NCBI GenBank assembly: GCA_022842245.1
Contig: JALHPZ010000044.1
Coordinates: forward strand, 1-40,875
Source: Gemmataceae bacterium
Lineage (GTDB): Bacteria; Planctomycetota; Planctomycetia; Gemmatales; Gemmataceae
DNA: 40,875 bases
Direction of reading: 5' to 3'
In this document: positions 14,581 through 21,426 of the stretch, piece after piece
Layout: each line of letters begins with the position of its first letter
Numbering within the stretch: position 1 is the first letter of the stretch
Program-made: the position numbers and the translations under genes
Notes under the pieces: model-generated
What the model was told of the DNA's origin: nothing
Seen by the model: the letters and a program-made list of their open reading frames with translations, nothing else
The model's database searches: none

Positions 14581-14634
14581 CCCCCGCCCTTCCGGCGGGC
14601 CGGCACCGGGAGCGGGGTGCGAACTCAAGGGCGA
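14578..14634. repeat. Direct repeat with hairpin, right copy
   Basis: CCCGCC-CTTCC-GGCGGG then CCGGCACCGGG and GCGGGGTGCGA, nearly identical to 13901-13957 and again starting at a stop codon. Confidence 0.7.
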
Positions 14635-14649
14635 AGGGACGGTGCGGGG

Positions 14650-14907
14650 ATGGCGAAGAAACTGATTCAGGCCGGGCTAGTGCAGGTCGGCGACCGGGTC
14701 AAGTGGTTCGGCGGCTGGCATGTTGTGCAGTCGGTGGCGAAGGTGCAGATTCGCGGAATGCAACTCGCGTTCACGCTGAACAACCAGTCAATCCAGATTC
14801 CGCTTGACGACGTGAACAGCGTTCAGATCACGGCCGGCGGGCACGCGATCACGCTAGGCCAGACGGATCAACTGGAATGCGAACCGCAACGAAAGGGGCG
14901 TGGGTGA
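14650..14907 (+). CDS. Hypothetical small beta-barrel protein (85 aa)
   Basis: ATG 14650 is preceded by GGGG. AGLVQVGDRVKWFGGWHVVQSVAKVQIRGMQLAFTLNNQSIQIPLDDVNSVQITAGG is beta-rich with the V-G-D-R-V start of KOW/SH3-like barrels. No family assigned. It overlaps the next gene by TGATG. Confidence 0.65.
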   Translation: MAKKLIQAGLVQVGDRVKWFGGWHVVQSVAKVQIRGMQLAFTLNNQSIQIPLDDVNSVQITAGGHAITLGQTDQLECEPQRKGRG

Positions 14908-15791
14908 TGGCGGGATTCATCGACGAGAAGCACCTCCGCAAGTGTTGGGACTGCGGAACGACGAACGAACACGAATCGCGAATCGTTCCCGGCGTGCTGT
15001 GCCCAAAGTGCGGATCGCAGGACACGCGAGCGATTCGAGCCGATCACAAGCCGAAAGCCACACCGGGGTGCGTGATGGCGAACGACGAGACGCGGGCGGC
15101 GGGGAACTTCAAGGAACGATTCAGTTACCCGAAAGACGCGACTATGAGAGTAGTTCGGCAACTCGAAGGTGAACTCGACGAAGCGAGAGCCGAACTCGCC
15201 CGCCTGCGGGCGGAAGTCGCGGCGGCGCGAGAGGTGGAAGCGGGGGCCAAATTTGCGGGCACAAGTCTGGTTGATTGGTTGCAATCAGAAGCGGACCGCC
15301 AAGACAGAATCACGGACGAACTTCTAACGGGCGAGCTTCCAGATGGGCAGCGGAATTGCCGTGTTCCATTCCAGCAGTTCTTTGCGATGGCCTATCGGAA
15401 GATCGCGGAACTAATTGAAAACACCGCCGCGCCCGACCTGCTCGCGGAAGTCCGACGCCTGCGGGCGGCGAACGCGGAGCTCGAAGCGTGGAAGCGCGGA
15501 GCCTTGTCCGTGATGGATGAACTGGACACGCAGGCCGTCGGCAAGCTGCTCGGCGTCCCGCTCGGCCAGCCGATCTACGCGGCCATCGAACCGGGCATCC
15601 GGCGGTTGATCGAGGCGAACGCGGAACTGGCGGAAGCGTTGCGGCTGTCATTGGACGCGATGGACGCCATCGACTCCTGTCTGAGCCAGATCGGGGTGGG
15701 TTACTTCCCCATAGCCGAACACAAGCGGAAGTCGGCCGAACGTGCTGGGGAAGCCGCTCTCGCCTGCCACGACGCGGGGAAAGGGGAATGA
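14907..15791 (+). CDS. Mosaic protein: zinc ribbon + NDETR cap + coiled-coil module (294 aa)
   Basis: Residues 1-55 are a zinc ribbon (C-W-D-C-G ... C-P-K-C-G). At residue 57 (M at 15075) comes MANDETRAAGNF, the N-terminal cap that starts two separate downstream genes. Then a coiled coil (LEGELDEARAELARLRAEVAAAREVEAG), LLAEVRRLRAANAEL, and a C-terminal module ALRLSLDAMDAIDSCLSQ...ERAGEAALACHDAGKG shared with the product of 17022. At 15072 the usual TGATG gene junction is present, but the frame reads through, fusing ribbon and cap. Function unknown. Confidence 0.65.
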   Translation: MAGFIDEKHLRKCWDCGTTNEHESRIVPGVLCPKCGSQDTRAIRADHKPKATPGCVMANDETRAAGNFKERFSYPKDATMRVVRQLEGELDEARAELARLRAEVAAAREVEAGAKFAGTSLVDWLQSEADRQDRITDELLTGELPDGQRNCRVPFQQFFAMAYRKIAELIENTAAPDLLAEVRRLRAANAELEAWKRGALSVMDELDTQAVGKLLGVPLGQPIYAAIEPGIRRLIEANAELAEALRLSLDAMDAIDSCLSQIGVGYFPIAEHKRKSAERAGEAALACHDAGKGE

Positions 15792-15797
15792 TCCAAC

Positions 15798-15959
15798 GTG
15801 CGAGCAAGAAAACCATTGCCACAGGCACAGGAATTGAAAGCGAGAACCCGTCTCGCCCGTCGCAAATCCAGTGTGAGCTTTAGCAAAGACACCTACATCA
15901 AGACGATGATTTTCAAACCAAAAGTCGTTCACGACGCGGGGAAAAGAGGTGGGAAATGA
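15798..15959 (+). CDS. Possible basic peptide (53 aa)
   Basis: A GTG frame (VRARKPLPQAQELKARTRLA then RRKSSVSFSKDTYIKTMIFK and PKVVHDAGKRGGK) ends in an ATGA overlap with the next gene. AGGGGA lies 10 nt upstream. The tail HDAGKRGGK resembles the HDAGKG end of the neighbouring paralogues. A competing 31-aa ORF starts at 15788. Confidence 0.4.
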   Translation: MRARKPLPQAQELKARTRLARRKSSVSFSKDTYIKTMIFKPKVVHDAGKRGGK

Positions 15960-16150
15960 GTTGGGAAGCGTGGGGCGATCCGCCAGACCCGCCGAAGATG
16001 GAAACCTGCCCTGACTGCAACGGTAGCGGTGAGTTACAGGAAGTCGTTGATGGACTGTTGAAGGTGATGGAGTGTCCGACCTGCCACGGTGAAGGCGAGA
16101 TCGAACAACCGGACATGCGATTCGATGACGATGTGATAGGAGGGTGGTGA
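15956..16150 (+). CDS. DnaJ-type zinc-finger protein (64 aa)
   Basis: Two CxxCxGxG repeats, CPDCNGSGE and CPTCHGEGE, separated by about 15 residues, form the minimal DnaJ-like zinc finger without a J domain. Acidic C-terminus. Such stand-alone fingers may bind RNA or proteins; function in phages is unknown. Coupled to both neighbours (ATGA, TGATG). Confidence 0.75.
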   Translation: MSWEAWGDPPDPPKMETCPDCNGSGELQEVVDGLLKVMECPTCHGEGEIEQPDMRFDDDVIGGW

Positions 16151-16362
16151 TGAGCGCGACCTACGGACCGTGCCCGCGATGCGGAGAACACACGATGTAC
16201 GACGACCGCGAACCGACGCTGTGCTGGAAGTGTGTCGTAGCGGAACGCGGACCCGAACGAATTGCTCGCGTCGATGCCGCGATCACGCGGGCGATCCAGA
16301 CCGGCAACCGCAAGGCGCGGCGAGCGGCGAAGAAACTAGGGAAAGGCGGGGCCGCACGATGA
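16150..16362 (+). CDS. Zinc-ribbon protein with basic tail (70 aa)
   Basis: MSATYGPCPRCGEHTMYDDREPTLCWKCVVAERG: CPRCG and CWKC form a zinc ribbon. Residues 40-70 form a basic helix (ITRAIQTGNRKARRAAKKLGKGG) suited to nucleic-acid binding. The stop overlaps the ATG of the disrupted gene that follows. Confidence 0.7.
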   Translation: MSATYGPCPRCGEHTMYDDREPTLCWKCVVAERGPERIARVDAAITRAIQTGNRKARRAAKKLGKGGAAR

Positions 16363-16533
16363 CACCGGTGTAAGGCGGCCCACAAGGTCAACGGCTACGC
16401 GGTGGCCCATCGCAGCTACGGCTACTGGATCGCGGAGCGCGTCGGCGGGCGATGGGTGCCGGTCGGCGAGGCCGCGACGGTCAGCGGGGCGTTACGAGAG
16501 ATCGAACGACTTCAACAAAGGAAGGCGGGGTGA
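16359..16533 (+). pseudogene. Frameshifted small gene (about 57 aa if repaired)
   Basis: ATG 16359 (ATGA overlap) gives only M-T-P-V then TAA (16371). Skipping one T at 16371 restores a protein-like frame: KAAHKVNGYAVAHRSYGYWI then AERVGGRWVPVGEAATVSGA and LREIERLQQRKAG, stopping at 16533. A one-base insertion, a base-calling error or a +1 frameshift at the stop would explain it. Without repair, a GTG (in AVAHRS) could start a shorter product. Confidence 0.5.
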
Positions 16534-16537
16534 GGGG

Positions 16538-16729
16538 ATGGCTGACAACATTCGCGGCGAACTTTGGGTGTTTCTTCGCGATGTGCTGGCTCAGGGCGGG
16601 CATATCCGCGACGACTACCATGGGAAGACTTACGAATCTTATGCCGCTCGGCTCGACGCCGCCGCACGGGAAAGGGCGGACGAACTGGAACAGATGCTCG
16701 CTGAATCGAAACGAAAGGCGGGTGCGTGA
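16538..16729 (+). CDS. Hypothetical protein (63 aa)
   Basis: ATG 16538 follows GAGGGG. Helical and amphipathic (IRGELWVFLRDVLAQGGHIRDDYHGKTYESYAARLDAAARERADELEQMLAESKRK). Family unknown. TGATG overlap with the next gene at the GGTGCGTGATGGCGA junction that recurs at 15066. Confidence 0.6.
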   Translation: MADNIRGELWVFLRDVLAQGGHIRDDYHGKTYESYAARLDAAARERADELEQMLAESKRKAGA

Positions 16730-17022
16730 TGGCGACGAACGACGAGACGCGGGCGAACCCGACACCGAAGGCGGCAATCCCGTGGCTGCCGAACCCTGCC
16801 TACCACGACGCCGGACCTTACCCGCCAATGTTGGTGGGTGATCGATTTTTGATTGCCGTGCCGTTGAGCAAGGGTAGCGGCGGCGGCTTCGATCTGTCCG
16901 TCATCGTGGCCAACGAAAACGGATTTGACGACTCAGATGGGGGTTACTGGTCCGCGTGGGATTGGTCCGACGTGGAATATTACGTCCCGCTGGACGGGGC
17001 GCGCAAAGAGGAGTGCGACTAA
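16729..17022 (+). CDS. Hypothetical protein with NDETR cap (97 aa)
   Basis: Starts MATNDETRA, the same cap as the gene at 17022 and as residue 57 of the mosaic gene at 14907, followed by an unrelated body: YPPMLVGDRFLIAVPLSKGSGGGFDLSVIVANENG...YWSAWDWSDVEYYVPLDG, beta-rich and reminiscent of DUF551-like proteins. Function unknown. ATAA-type overlap with the next gene. Confidence 0.65.
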   Translation: MATNDETRANPTPKAAIPWLPNPAYHDAGPYPPMLVGDRFLIAVPLSKGSGGGFDLSVIVANENGFDDSDGGYWSAWDWSDVEYYVPLDGARKEECD

Positions 17023-17456
17023 TGGCGACGAACGACGAGACGCGGGCGGCGATCAACCTCGACGACTTCGCGGGGCATACGCCGGGGCCGTGGAAAGCAT
17101 TCTGTCGTGACACGGGGTACGTTGAAGGGGAACCGTGGTCGGAGGACCGTTTTCTTCAATGGGACATCGAAGGCCCAGAGGAACCAGACGGCCGTGGGAC
17201 GTTTTTCGAGAAAGACGCTCGCCTCGTCGCCGCTGCGCCCGACCTGCTCGCAGAAGTCCGACGCCTGCGGGCGGCGAACGCGGAACTGGCGGCGGCGCTG
17301 CGGCTGTCATTGGACGCGATGGACGCGGTTGACGCATGTCTGAGTCAGAGCGGGGTAGGCTATTCCTCCGAAGCCGAACAGAAGCGGAAGGCGGCCGAAC
17401 GTGCTGGGGACGCCGCCCTCGCCCGCCACGACGCGGGGAAAGGGGCCGCGTCGTGA
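17022..17456 (+). CDS. Phage TPGPW/AAAPDLL family protein (144 aa)
   Basis: After the MATNDETRA cap, HTPGPWKAFCRD...DARLVAAAPDLLAEVRRLRAANAEL matches a common phage early protein family with T-P-G-P-W near the start and D-A-R-L-x-A-A-A-P-D-L-L. The C-terminus is paralogous to that of the gene at 14907 (ALRLSLDAMDAVDACLSQSGVGY...ERAGDAALARHDAGKG). Function of the family is unknown. GTGA overlap with the methylase. Confidence 0.7.
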   Translation: MATNDETRAAINLDDFAGHTPGPWKAFCRDTGYVEGEPWSEDRFLQWDIEGPEEPDGRGTFFEKDARLVAAAPDLLAEVRRLRAANAELAAALRLSLDAMDAVDACLSQSGVGYSSEAEQKRKAAERAGDAALARHDAGKGAAS

Positions 17457-18310
17457 CCGCCACCCGCTACAAGATCGACGCCCCGATCCTCTGCGCCGCG
17501 CCGTGGGCCGGGGGCAAGCGCCGGCTGGCCCCGCGCATCGTGGAGTTGCTCGGCGAGCATGACACCTACGTCGAGCCGTTCGTCGGCGGCTGCGCGATCC
17601 TGCCGCAAAAGGCACCGTGCGAACGCGAGATCGTCAACGACGCGAACCCGGCGGTCGTGAACGTGCTGCGGGCCATGCGGCACAACGAGTACCAGTTGAG
17701 TCGGATGCTCGGTCCGATGGCGTTCGACCGCCAGACGTTCGAGAACGCCAAGAGTCTGCTGGCGTCCATCGCTCCCGGTGCCGACCTGATCGGGACCGAC
17801 ATCGCCGCCGCCCAACTCGTCGTCTGGTGGATGGGTGCGAACGGCTACGCGGGCACGACGAAGACGGGCTGGTTCGCCCAGCGCCGCACGAAGACGGGCG
17901 GCGACCCGGCGGTGCGGTGGGAGTCATTCAAGCGGTCGCTGCCGGCCCTGTCGGAGCGGCTGCGGAACGTCGTCATTTCGTGCCGCGACTTCCGCGACTT
18001 TCTCGCCGGCGGCATGGATCTGTCCGGCATCGCGATCTATGCCGACCCGCCGTACCTCACGAAGCGGATCACCTACGCGCACGACTTCACAACGAAGGAT
18101 CACGCGGACCTCGCTGCGATCCTGAACCGATTCCGCCGCGCCCGCGTCGTCGTCAGCTACTACGACGCGCCGGAACTCGCCACGCTGTACCCGGCCGACC
18201 GCTGGGAGCGGATCGAAGTCGGCATGTCGAAGTCCAGCGCGAACAGCCGGCGCGGGGCCACGAAGACTGAGGCCGTGGAACTGCTGCTCGTCAACCGGGG
18301 GACCGCATGA
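17453..18310 (+). CDS. dam: D12-class N6-adenine DNA methyltransferase (Dam-like, 285 aa)
   Basis: Motif I P17-W-A-G-G-K22 (SAM/DNA interface of Dam-type enzymes), E41-P-F-V-G-G46 (FxGxG-type SAM pocket) and catalytic D198-P-P-Y201 are all present in the alpha order of the D12 class. It should methylate adenine in a short site, perhaps GATC by family, though specificity cannot be read here. No restriction enzyme is adjacent, so it is an orphan, likely protecting phage DNA or modulating gene expression. GTG 17453 overlaps the previous stop. Confidence 0.9.
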   Translation: MTATRYKIDAPILCAAPWAGGKRRLAPRIVELLGEHDTYVEPFVGGCAILPQKAPCEREIVNDANPAVVNVLRAMRHNEYQLSRMLGPMAFDRQTFENAKSLLASIAPGADLIGTDIAAAQLVVWWMGANGYAGTTKTGWFAQRRTKTGGDPAVRWESFKRSLPALSERLRNVVISCRDFRDFLAGGMDLSGIAIYADPPYLTKRITYAHDFTTKDHADLAAILNRFRRARVVVSYYDAPELATLYPADRWERIEVGMSKSSANSRRGATKTEAVELLLVNRGTA

Positions 18311-18645
18311 GCACCTATCGCTACAACCGCTCCGGCGTCTACCCGCCGCATTGCCGCCACTGCGGACGCGGCAAAGTCATCCGGCCCCGTGGCCTGTGCT
18401 GGACCTGCTACTACACGCCCGGCGTGCGGGACCGCTACCCGACGGCGAGCAAGTTCGGGCGGCACGGCATCGCCGGAGCGAACGTCGCGGAGAAGCCGCT
18501 CCCCACGCCGACGATGACGATGCCCGGCTCGCCGGAGCGGGCCGCCGTCATGGCGGCACGGGCCGCCGCCGGCGAGGCCCTGTTCCACCCCGACGACGCG
18601 ACGGCCGTGACGGCGATCCGCGTGACGGACGCGGAGCGGAACTGA
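18307..18645 (+). CDS. Zinc-finger phage protein (112 aa)
   Basis: YPPHCRHCGRGKVIRPRGLCWTCYYTPGVRDRYPTAS contains C-x-x-C and C-x-x-C in the pattern C..C...I..RGLC..CY....R..YP seen in small phage proteins of GC-rich hosts. The C-terminal half is Pro/Ala-rich and helical. Probably binds DNA; unproven. ATGA overlap with the methylase. Confidence 0.7.
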   Translation: MSTYRYNRSGVYPPHCRHCGRGKVIRPRGLCWTCYYTPGVRDRYPTASKFGRHGIAGANVAEKPLPTPTMTMPGSPERAAVMAARAAAGEALFHPDDATAVTAIRVTDAERN

Positions 18646-18665
18646 ACCACGCGAAGGAGCCACCC

Positions 18666-19034
18666 ATGACCGCGCATCGAGAACGCCACGTGCCCGGATC
18701 GCCGTTCCCGCCCGACGTGCGGGTCGTCGTCACGCGGCACGCCTGCGACCGGCTCGCCCAGCGGTTCCGCGAACTGGAGATCGCGTGCCCGGCCGACGCC
18801 GCCGAGGTGCTCACGCTCGCCTGCCAGACCGGCCGCGTGCTCCGCTGGCGGGATCTCAACAAGTACTTCGCCGGCGCCACCACCGGCGCGACCGGCACCA
18901 TCTGCTACTCGCCGGAACTCGGCGGCGTGATGATCATCCGGTTCGACGATCCCGGCACCGCGATCGTGAAAACCGTGTTCCCCCGCAAGCCGATGGCCAA
19001 GTACGCCGGCCTGTTCGACCCGGAAATGAACTGA
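18666..19034 (+). CDS. DUF4258/RelE-like fold protein (122 aa)
   Basis: VVVTRHACDRLAQRFRELEI opens like DUF4258/RelE-type domains (I-T-x-H-A-x-x-R-x-x-x-R), followed by beta strands VLRWRDLNKYF, TICYSPELGGVMIIRF and a closing GTAIVKTVFPRKPM, where the V-K-T-V-F-P resembles the end of that fold. This superfamily includes ribonuclease toxins, but no antitoxin is adjacent, so toxicity is speculative. ATG 18666 has AAGGAG upstream. Confidence 0.55.
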   Translation: MTAHRERHVPGSPFPPDVRVVVTRHACDRLAQRFRELEIACPADAAEVLTLACQTGRVLRWRDLNKYFAGATTGATGTICYSPELGGVMIIRFDDPGTAIVKTVFPRKPMAKYAGLFDPEMN

Positions 19035-19059
19035 CCACTACCAACCAGAAAGGAATCCC

Positions 19060-19260
19060 ATGCTCGTCTTAACCCGTCGCCGCGGCGAGAACCTCATCCT
19101 CACCGTGCCGCCGTCGAATCTGCCGCGGCAGATCGTCGTCGGCGTCGCCGCCATCGAGCGGGGCCGAGTCAAGATCGGCATCCAAGCCGATCGCGACGTC
19201 GCCATTGTCCGCGAAGAATTGGCCCAGCAACCCAACCCCGCCCTCACGAGGACCGCATAA
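19060..19260 (+). CDS. csrA: CsrA-family translational regulator (66 aa)
   Basis: MLVLTRRRGENLILTVPPSNLPRQIVVGVAAIERGRVKIGIQADRDVAIVREEL follows CsrA throughout: M-L-V-L-T-R-R/K at the start, I-x-V-x-V at strand 3, G-R-V-K-I-G-I-x-A, and V-x-I-V-R-E-E-L with the conserved Arg (R60 region in the E. coli count of R44) and length typical of the family (about 60-70 aa). CsrA dimers bind GGA motifs over ribosome-binding sites. AGGA lies before its own ATG. A phage copy could repress host or early phage translation. Confidence 0.9.
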   Translation: MLVLTRRRGENLILTVPPSNLPRQIVVGVAAIERGRVKIGIQADRDVAIVREELAQQPNPALTRTA

Positions 19261-19262
19261 CC

Positions 19263-19919
19263 ATGCCGACGACCTACACCGCCGCTGAACCCGAAGTGAA
19301 CGACCTGCTCGCCCAGGTCATGGAGCGGCACCACAAGCCCCTGCACGAGGCCGGCGTCCGCGTCGGCATCCTGATGGCGTCCGAACTCAAGGCCGGCGGC
19401 TACCCGGCCTACGCGACGATCAAGATCGTGCCGCTCAAGGACCGGCTGTCGAAGCAATACGACGCCGAACTCGTGATCGACGCGCACGAGTGGGAGTCGC
19501 TCCGCGAGCGGCACCGCCGGGCGCTGCTCGATCACGAGCTGTCGCACTTGCAGCTCGCGAAGGCCCGCATGACCGGCGAGCATTCCGAGATCACGAAGGG
19601 CGGCATCGTCTTCGAGCGAGACGACCTCGGCCGGCCGAAGCTCAAGACCGTGAAGGGCGACTGGCACGGCAGCGACGGGTTCAAGGACGTCGTCGCCCGC
19701 AACGGGAACTGGGCTATCGAGTTCCTGATGGCCAAGCGAGTCCACACGTTCGCGACGGCCGCCCGGGATGGCGTCACGCCGGAGACGCAGCGAGCCGTCG
19801 ACAGTCTCAACGACCTCGCTGAACGCATGGACGGCATGACGATCACCGCCGGCGGAATCACCGGCACGGTCAAGGCCACACAATCCACGATCACCGAACC
19901 CGAAGGAGAGCCGCACTGA
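19263..19919 (+). CDS. Putative phage metallopeptidase (HExxH-like, 218 aa)
   Basis: H91-E-L-S-H95 in RALLDHELSHLQLAK is an HExxH zinc-peptidase motif. The preceding AYATIKIVPLKDRLSKQYDAELVIDAHEWESL resembles the fold of the phage metallopeptidase domain with a beta hairpin before the helix. Starts 3 nt after CsrA. It may cleave a host or phage protein; it could also be a metal-binding, inactive relative. C-terminal 50 residues are helical. Confidence 0.7.
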   Translation: MPTTYTAAEPEVNDLLAQVMERHHKPLHEAGVRVGILMASELKAGGYPAYATIKIVPLKDRLSKQYDAELVIDAHEWESLRERHRRALLDHELSHLQLAKARMTGEHSEITKGGIVFERDDLGRPKLKTVKGDWHGSDGFKDVVARNGNWAIEFLMAKRVHTFATAARDGVTPETQRAVDSLNDLAERMDGMTITAGGITGTVKATQSTITEPEGEPH

Positions 19920-20383
19920 TGGACGCCATCGCCACGATTGAGGCCGAGATCGACAAACTGGAGGCCCGGATCTCCGGACTCCGATACGCCCGCGAACTAC
20001 TCGGCGGCGCGACCTGCACCGTTGAGGTTTACACCGGTTCGGATCCGTGCCCGCCGACGGCGACCTTCGCGGAGCCGCCCGCAAAAAAGCCTACGCCTCC
20101 GGTGGCCCCGTCGCGGCCGGAGGCGGGACGAACGGCGCCAGCAGTCGCGGCCCGGCACGAGGCCAACCGCGAAAAGCGGCGGCACGGCATCGCCCAGCAT
20201 CTCGCGGCGAAGGGGCCGACATCGTTCGGCGATCTCGAACGGCTGACCGGAGTGCAGACGGTCACGTTGCGGGATCTGCTCCGCTGCCCGTACTTCGAGA
20301 AGACCGACCCGAGCAACCGCCTCAGTCCGTGGACGCTGACCGAATCCGGGCGAAAGTTCGCCGAGTCGAACGGACCTGGCTGA
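19919..20383 (+). CDS. Coiled-coil plus winged-helix protein (154 aa)
   Basis: Residues 1-28 form a coiled coil (IATIEAEIDKLEARISGLRYARELLG), then a Pro/Ala linker, then a winged helix GIAQHLAAKGPTSFGDLERLTGVQTVTLRDLLRCPYFEKTD...WTLTESGRKF. Likely a DNA-binding regulator. TGATG overlap with the metallopeptidase gene. A second winged helix is encoded in the +1 frame after the stop. Confidence 0.65.
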   Translation: MDAIATIEAEIDKLEARISGLRYARELLGGATCTVEVYTGSDPCPPTATFAEPPAKKPTPPVAPSRPEAGRTAPAVAARHEANREKRRHGIAQHLAAKGPTSFGDLERLTGVQTVTLRDLLRCPYFEKTDPSNRLSPWTLTESGRKFAESNGPG

Positions 20384-20580
20384 CGCCGGGCGAGACGGAG
20401 CATCTGGACGAGATCCGCCGCGAGCAGCGCAGTGTGCTGGCTGTCAAACTGAACTACAAGCCGCAGACGGCCGAGCAACTGAGCGAGGCCGTCACCCTGC
20501 CCGTGAAACTGGTCGAGAAGAGGCTCCGAGAGGAGCCGGAGCGGTTTGAGTGCACCGCCGGCGTGTGGCGATTACGCTGA
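20329..20580 (+). CDS. Winged-helix-like protein, start uncertain (up to 83 aa)
   Basis: Frame open with GTG 20329 as the earliest plausible start, although no RBS is visible and it overlaps the preceding gene by 55 nt. The well-formed part, RTWLTPGETEHLDEIRREQRSVLAVKLNYKPQTAEQLSEAVTLPVKLVEKRLREEPERFECTAGVWRLR, reads as a compact helix-turn-helix with a wing. It could be a C-terminal continuation of the upstream gene by frameshift. Confidence 0.5.
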   Translation: MDADRIRAKVRRVERTWLTPGETEHLDEIRREQRSVLAVKLNYKPQTAEQLSEAVTLPVKLVEKRLREEPERFECTAGVWRLR

Positions 20581-20708
20581 GACTTCAATTCCGTTCCGAC
20601 GTGAAGCGGGCCTGCGAAAGCGGGTCCGCTGTCGTTTTGCCTTGCGATTCCGGCCATTCCGCGACGACGGACGAAGAAAAACGTCGAAGATGAAGAAGTG
20701 CGTCCGGG

Positions 20709-20766
20709 AAAAAAATACCCCCTAAGCAACTTATTTCTGAAATAAGTCACTTAGGGACCTTTTTTC
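20709..20766 (+). terminator. Strong intrinsic terminator closing the early region
   Basis: CCCTAAG (20720-20726) and ACTTATTT (20729-20736) pair with AAATAAGT (20740-20747) and CTTAGGG (20750-20756) around a CTG loop and a symmetric CA/CA internal loop, followed by a T6 run (20760-20765). An A7 run before the stem makes it potentially bidirectional. It separates early genes from terminase. Confidence 0.9.
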
Positions 20767-20808
20767 TCCCCGGCACTACCTCGCCAGACGCGGCTCGCGC
20801 ACTTCGCG

Positions 20809-20814
20809 TACGAT
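20809..20814 (+). promoter_or_regulatory. -10-like hexamer before small terminase (leaderless)
   Basis: TACGAT ends 6 nt before ATG 20821, with no RBS, right after the terminator. The -35 is not obvious. Confidence 0.4.
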
Positions 20815-20820
20815 GGGGCG

Positions 20821-21426
20821 ATGCTCCCCCGGCACCAGCAGTTCGTCGACGAGTACCTCGCGGACCCCGATCTGAACGCGACGCGGGCCTACCGGAAGGT
20901 GTACCCAACGGTGGGCGAAAACGCCTCTCGTCGCAATGCGAGCCGGCTGCTGTCCAGGGCTGACGTTCAAGCCGCGATCGCCGAGCGACGCAAGGCCCGG
21001 TCGCTCAGCACGCAGATCACGGCCGAACGGGTGCTGCTCGAGATCGCCCGCCTGGCCCTCGCCGACCACCGGAAGCTCTACCACCCCGACGGCCGGCTCA
21101 AGGCCGTGCACGAACTCGACGACGATACCGCGGCGACGATCGCGTCGAGCGAAGTGGAGGAGGAATCGAGCGGGACGCAGACCGTCGTGCGCATCAAGAA
21201 GATCAAGCAATGGGACAAGCGGGAAGCCCTGAACATGCTCGGCAAGCACCTCGGCCTGTTCCTCGAACGGCTCAAACTCGAAGGCGAGGTGAAGACCACG
21301 CCGCCGCCCCAGTTCAACCCTGCGCTGCTCGCCGATGAACAACTCCGCCAGCTCCGCGGCCTTCTCGCCGCCGCCGTTCAGCCTCCCGCCGGGCCTGTCG
21401 CCGGAGCAGCTCCGCCGGCTGGTTGA
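20821..21426 (+). CDS. terS: Terminase small subunit (201 aa)
   Basis: LPRHQQFVDEYLADPDLNATRAYRKVYPTVGENASRRNASRLLSRADVQAAIAERRK is the HTH-containing N-terminus of terminase_2-type small subunits (Q-x-x-F-V-x-E-Y, N-A-T-x-A-Y, A-x-R-x-x-x-x-L-L-x-x-x-x-V). It recognises phage DNA and directs the large subunit. The C-terminus is acidic then Pro-rich. The ATG has no RBS but a -10-like hexamer 6 nt away. It overlaps the large subunit by 92 nt. Confidence 0.9.
   Translation: MLPRHQQFVDEYLADPDLNATRAYRKVYPTVGENASRRNASRLLSRADVQAAIAERRKARSLSTQITAERVLLEIARLALADHRKLYHPDGRLKAVHELDDDTAATIASSEVEEESSGTQTVVRIKKIKQWDKREALNMLGKHLGLFLERLKLEGEVKTTPPPQFNPALLADEQLRQLRGLLAAAVQPPAGPVAGAAPPAG

Noticed and set aside
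15788..15883. 31-aa ORF starting MIQRASKKTIATG
   Set aside because: It overlaps the upstream stop by ATGA but competes with a longer frame (15798-15959) that is coupled to the next gene; kept as an alternative only.
18666..19260. Toxin-antitoxin pair (RelE-like protein plus CsrA neighbour)
   Set aside because: CsrA is not an antitoxin family and the order and spacing do not fit; the RelE-like resemblance is weak.
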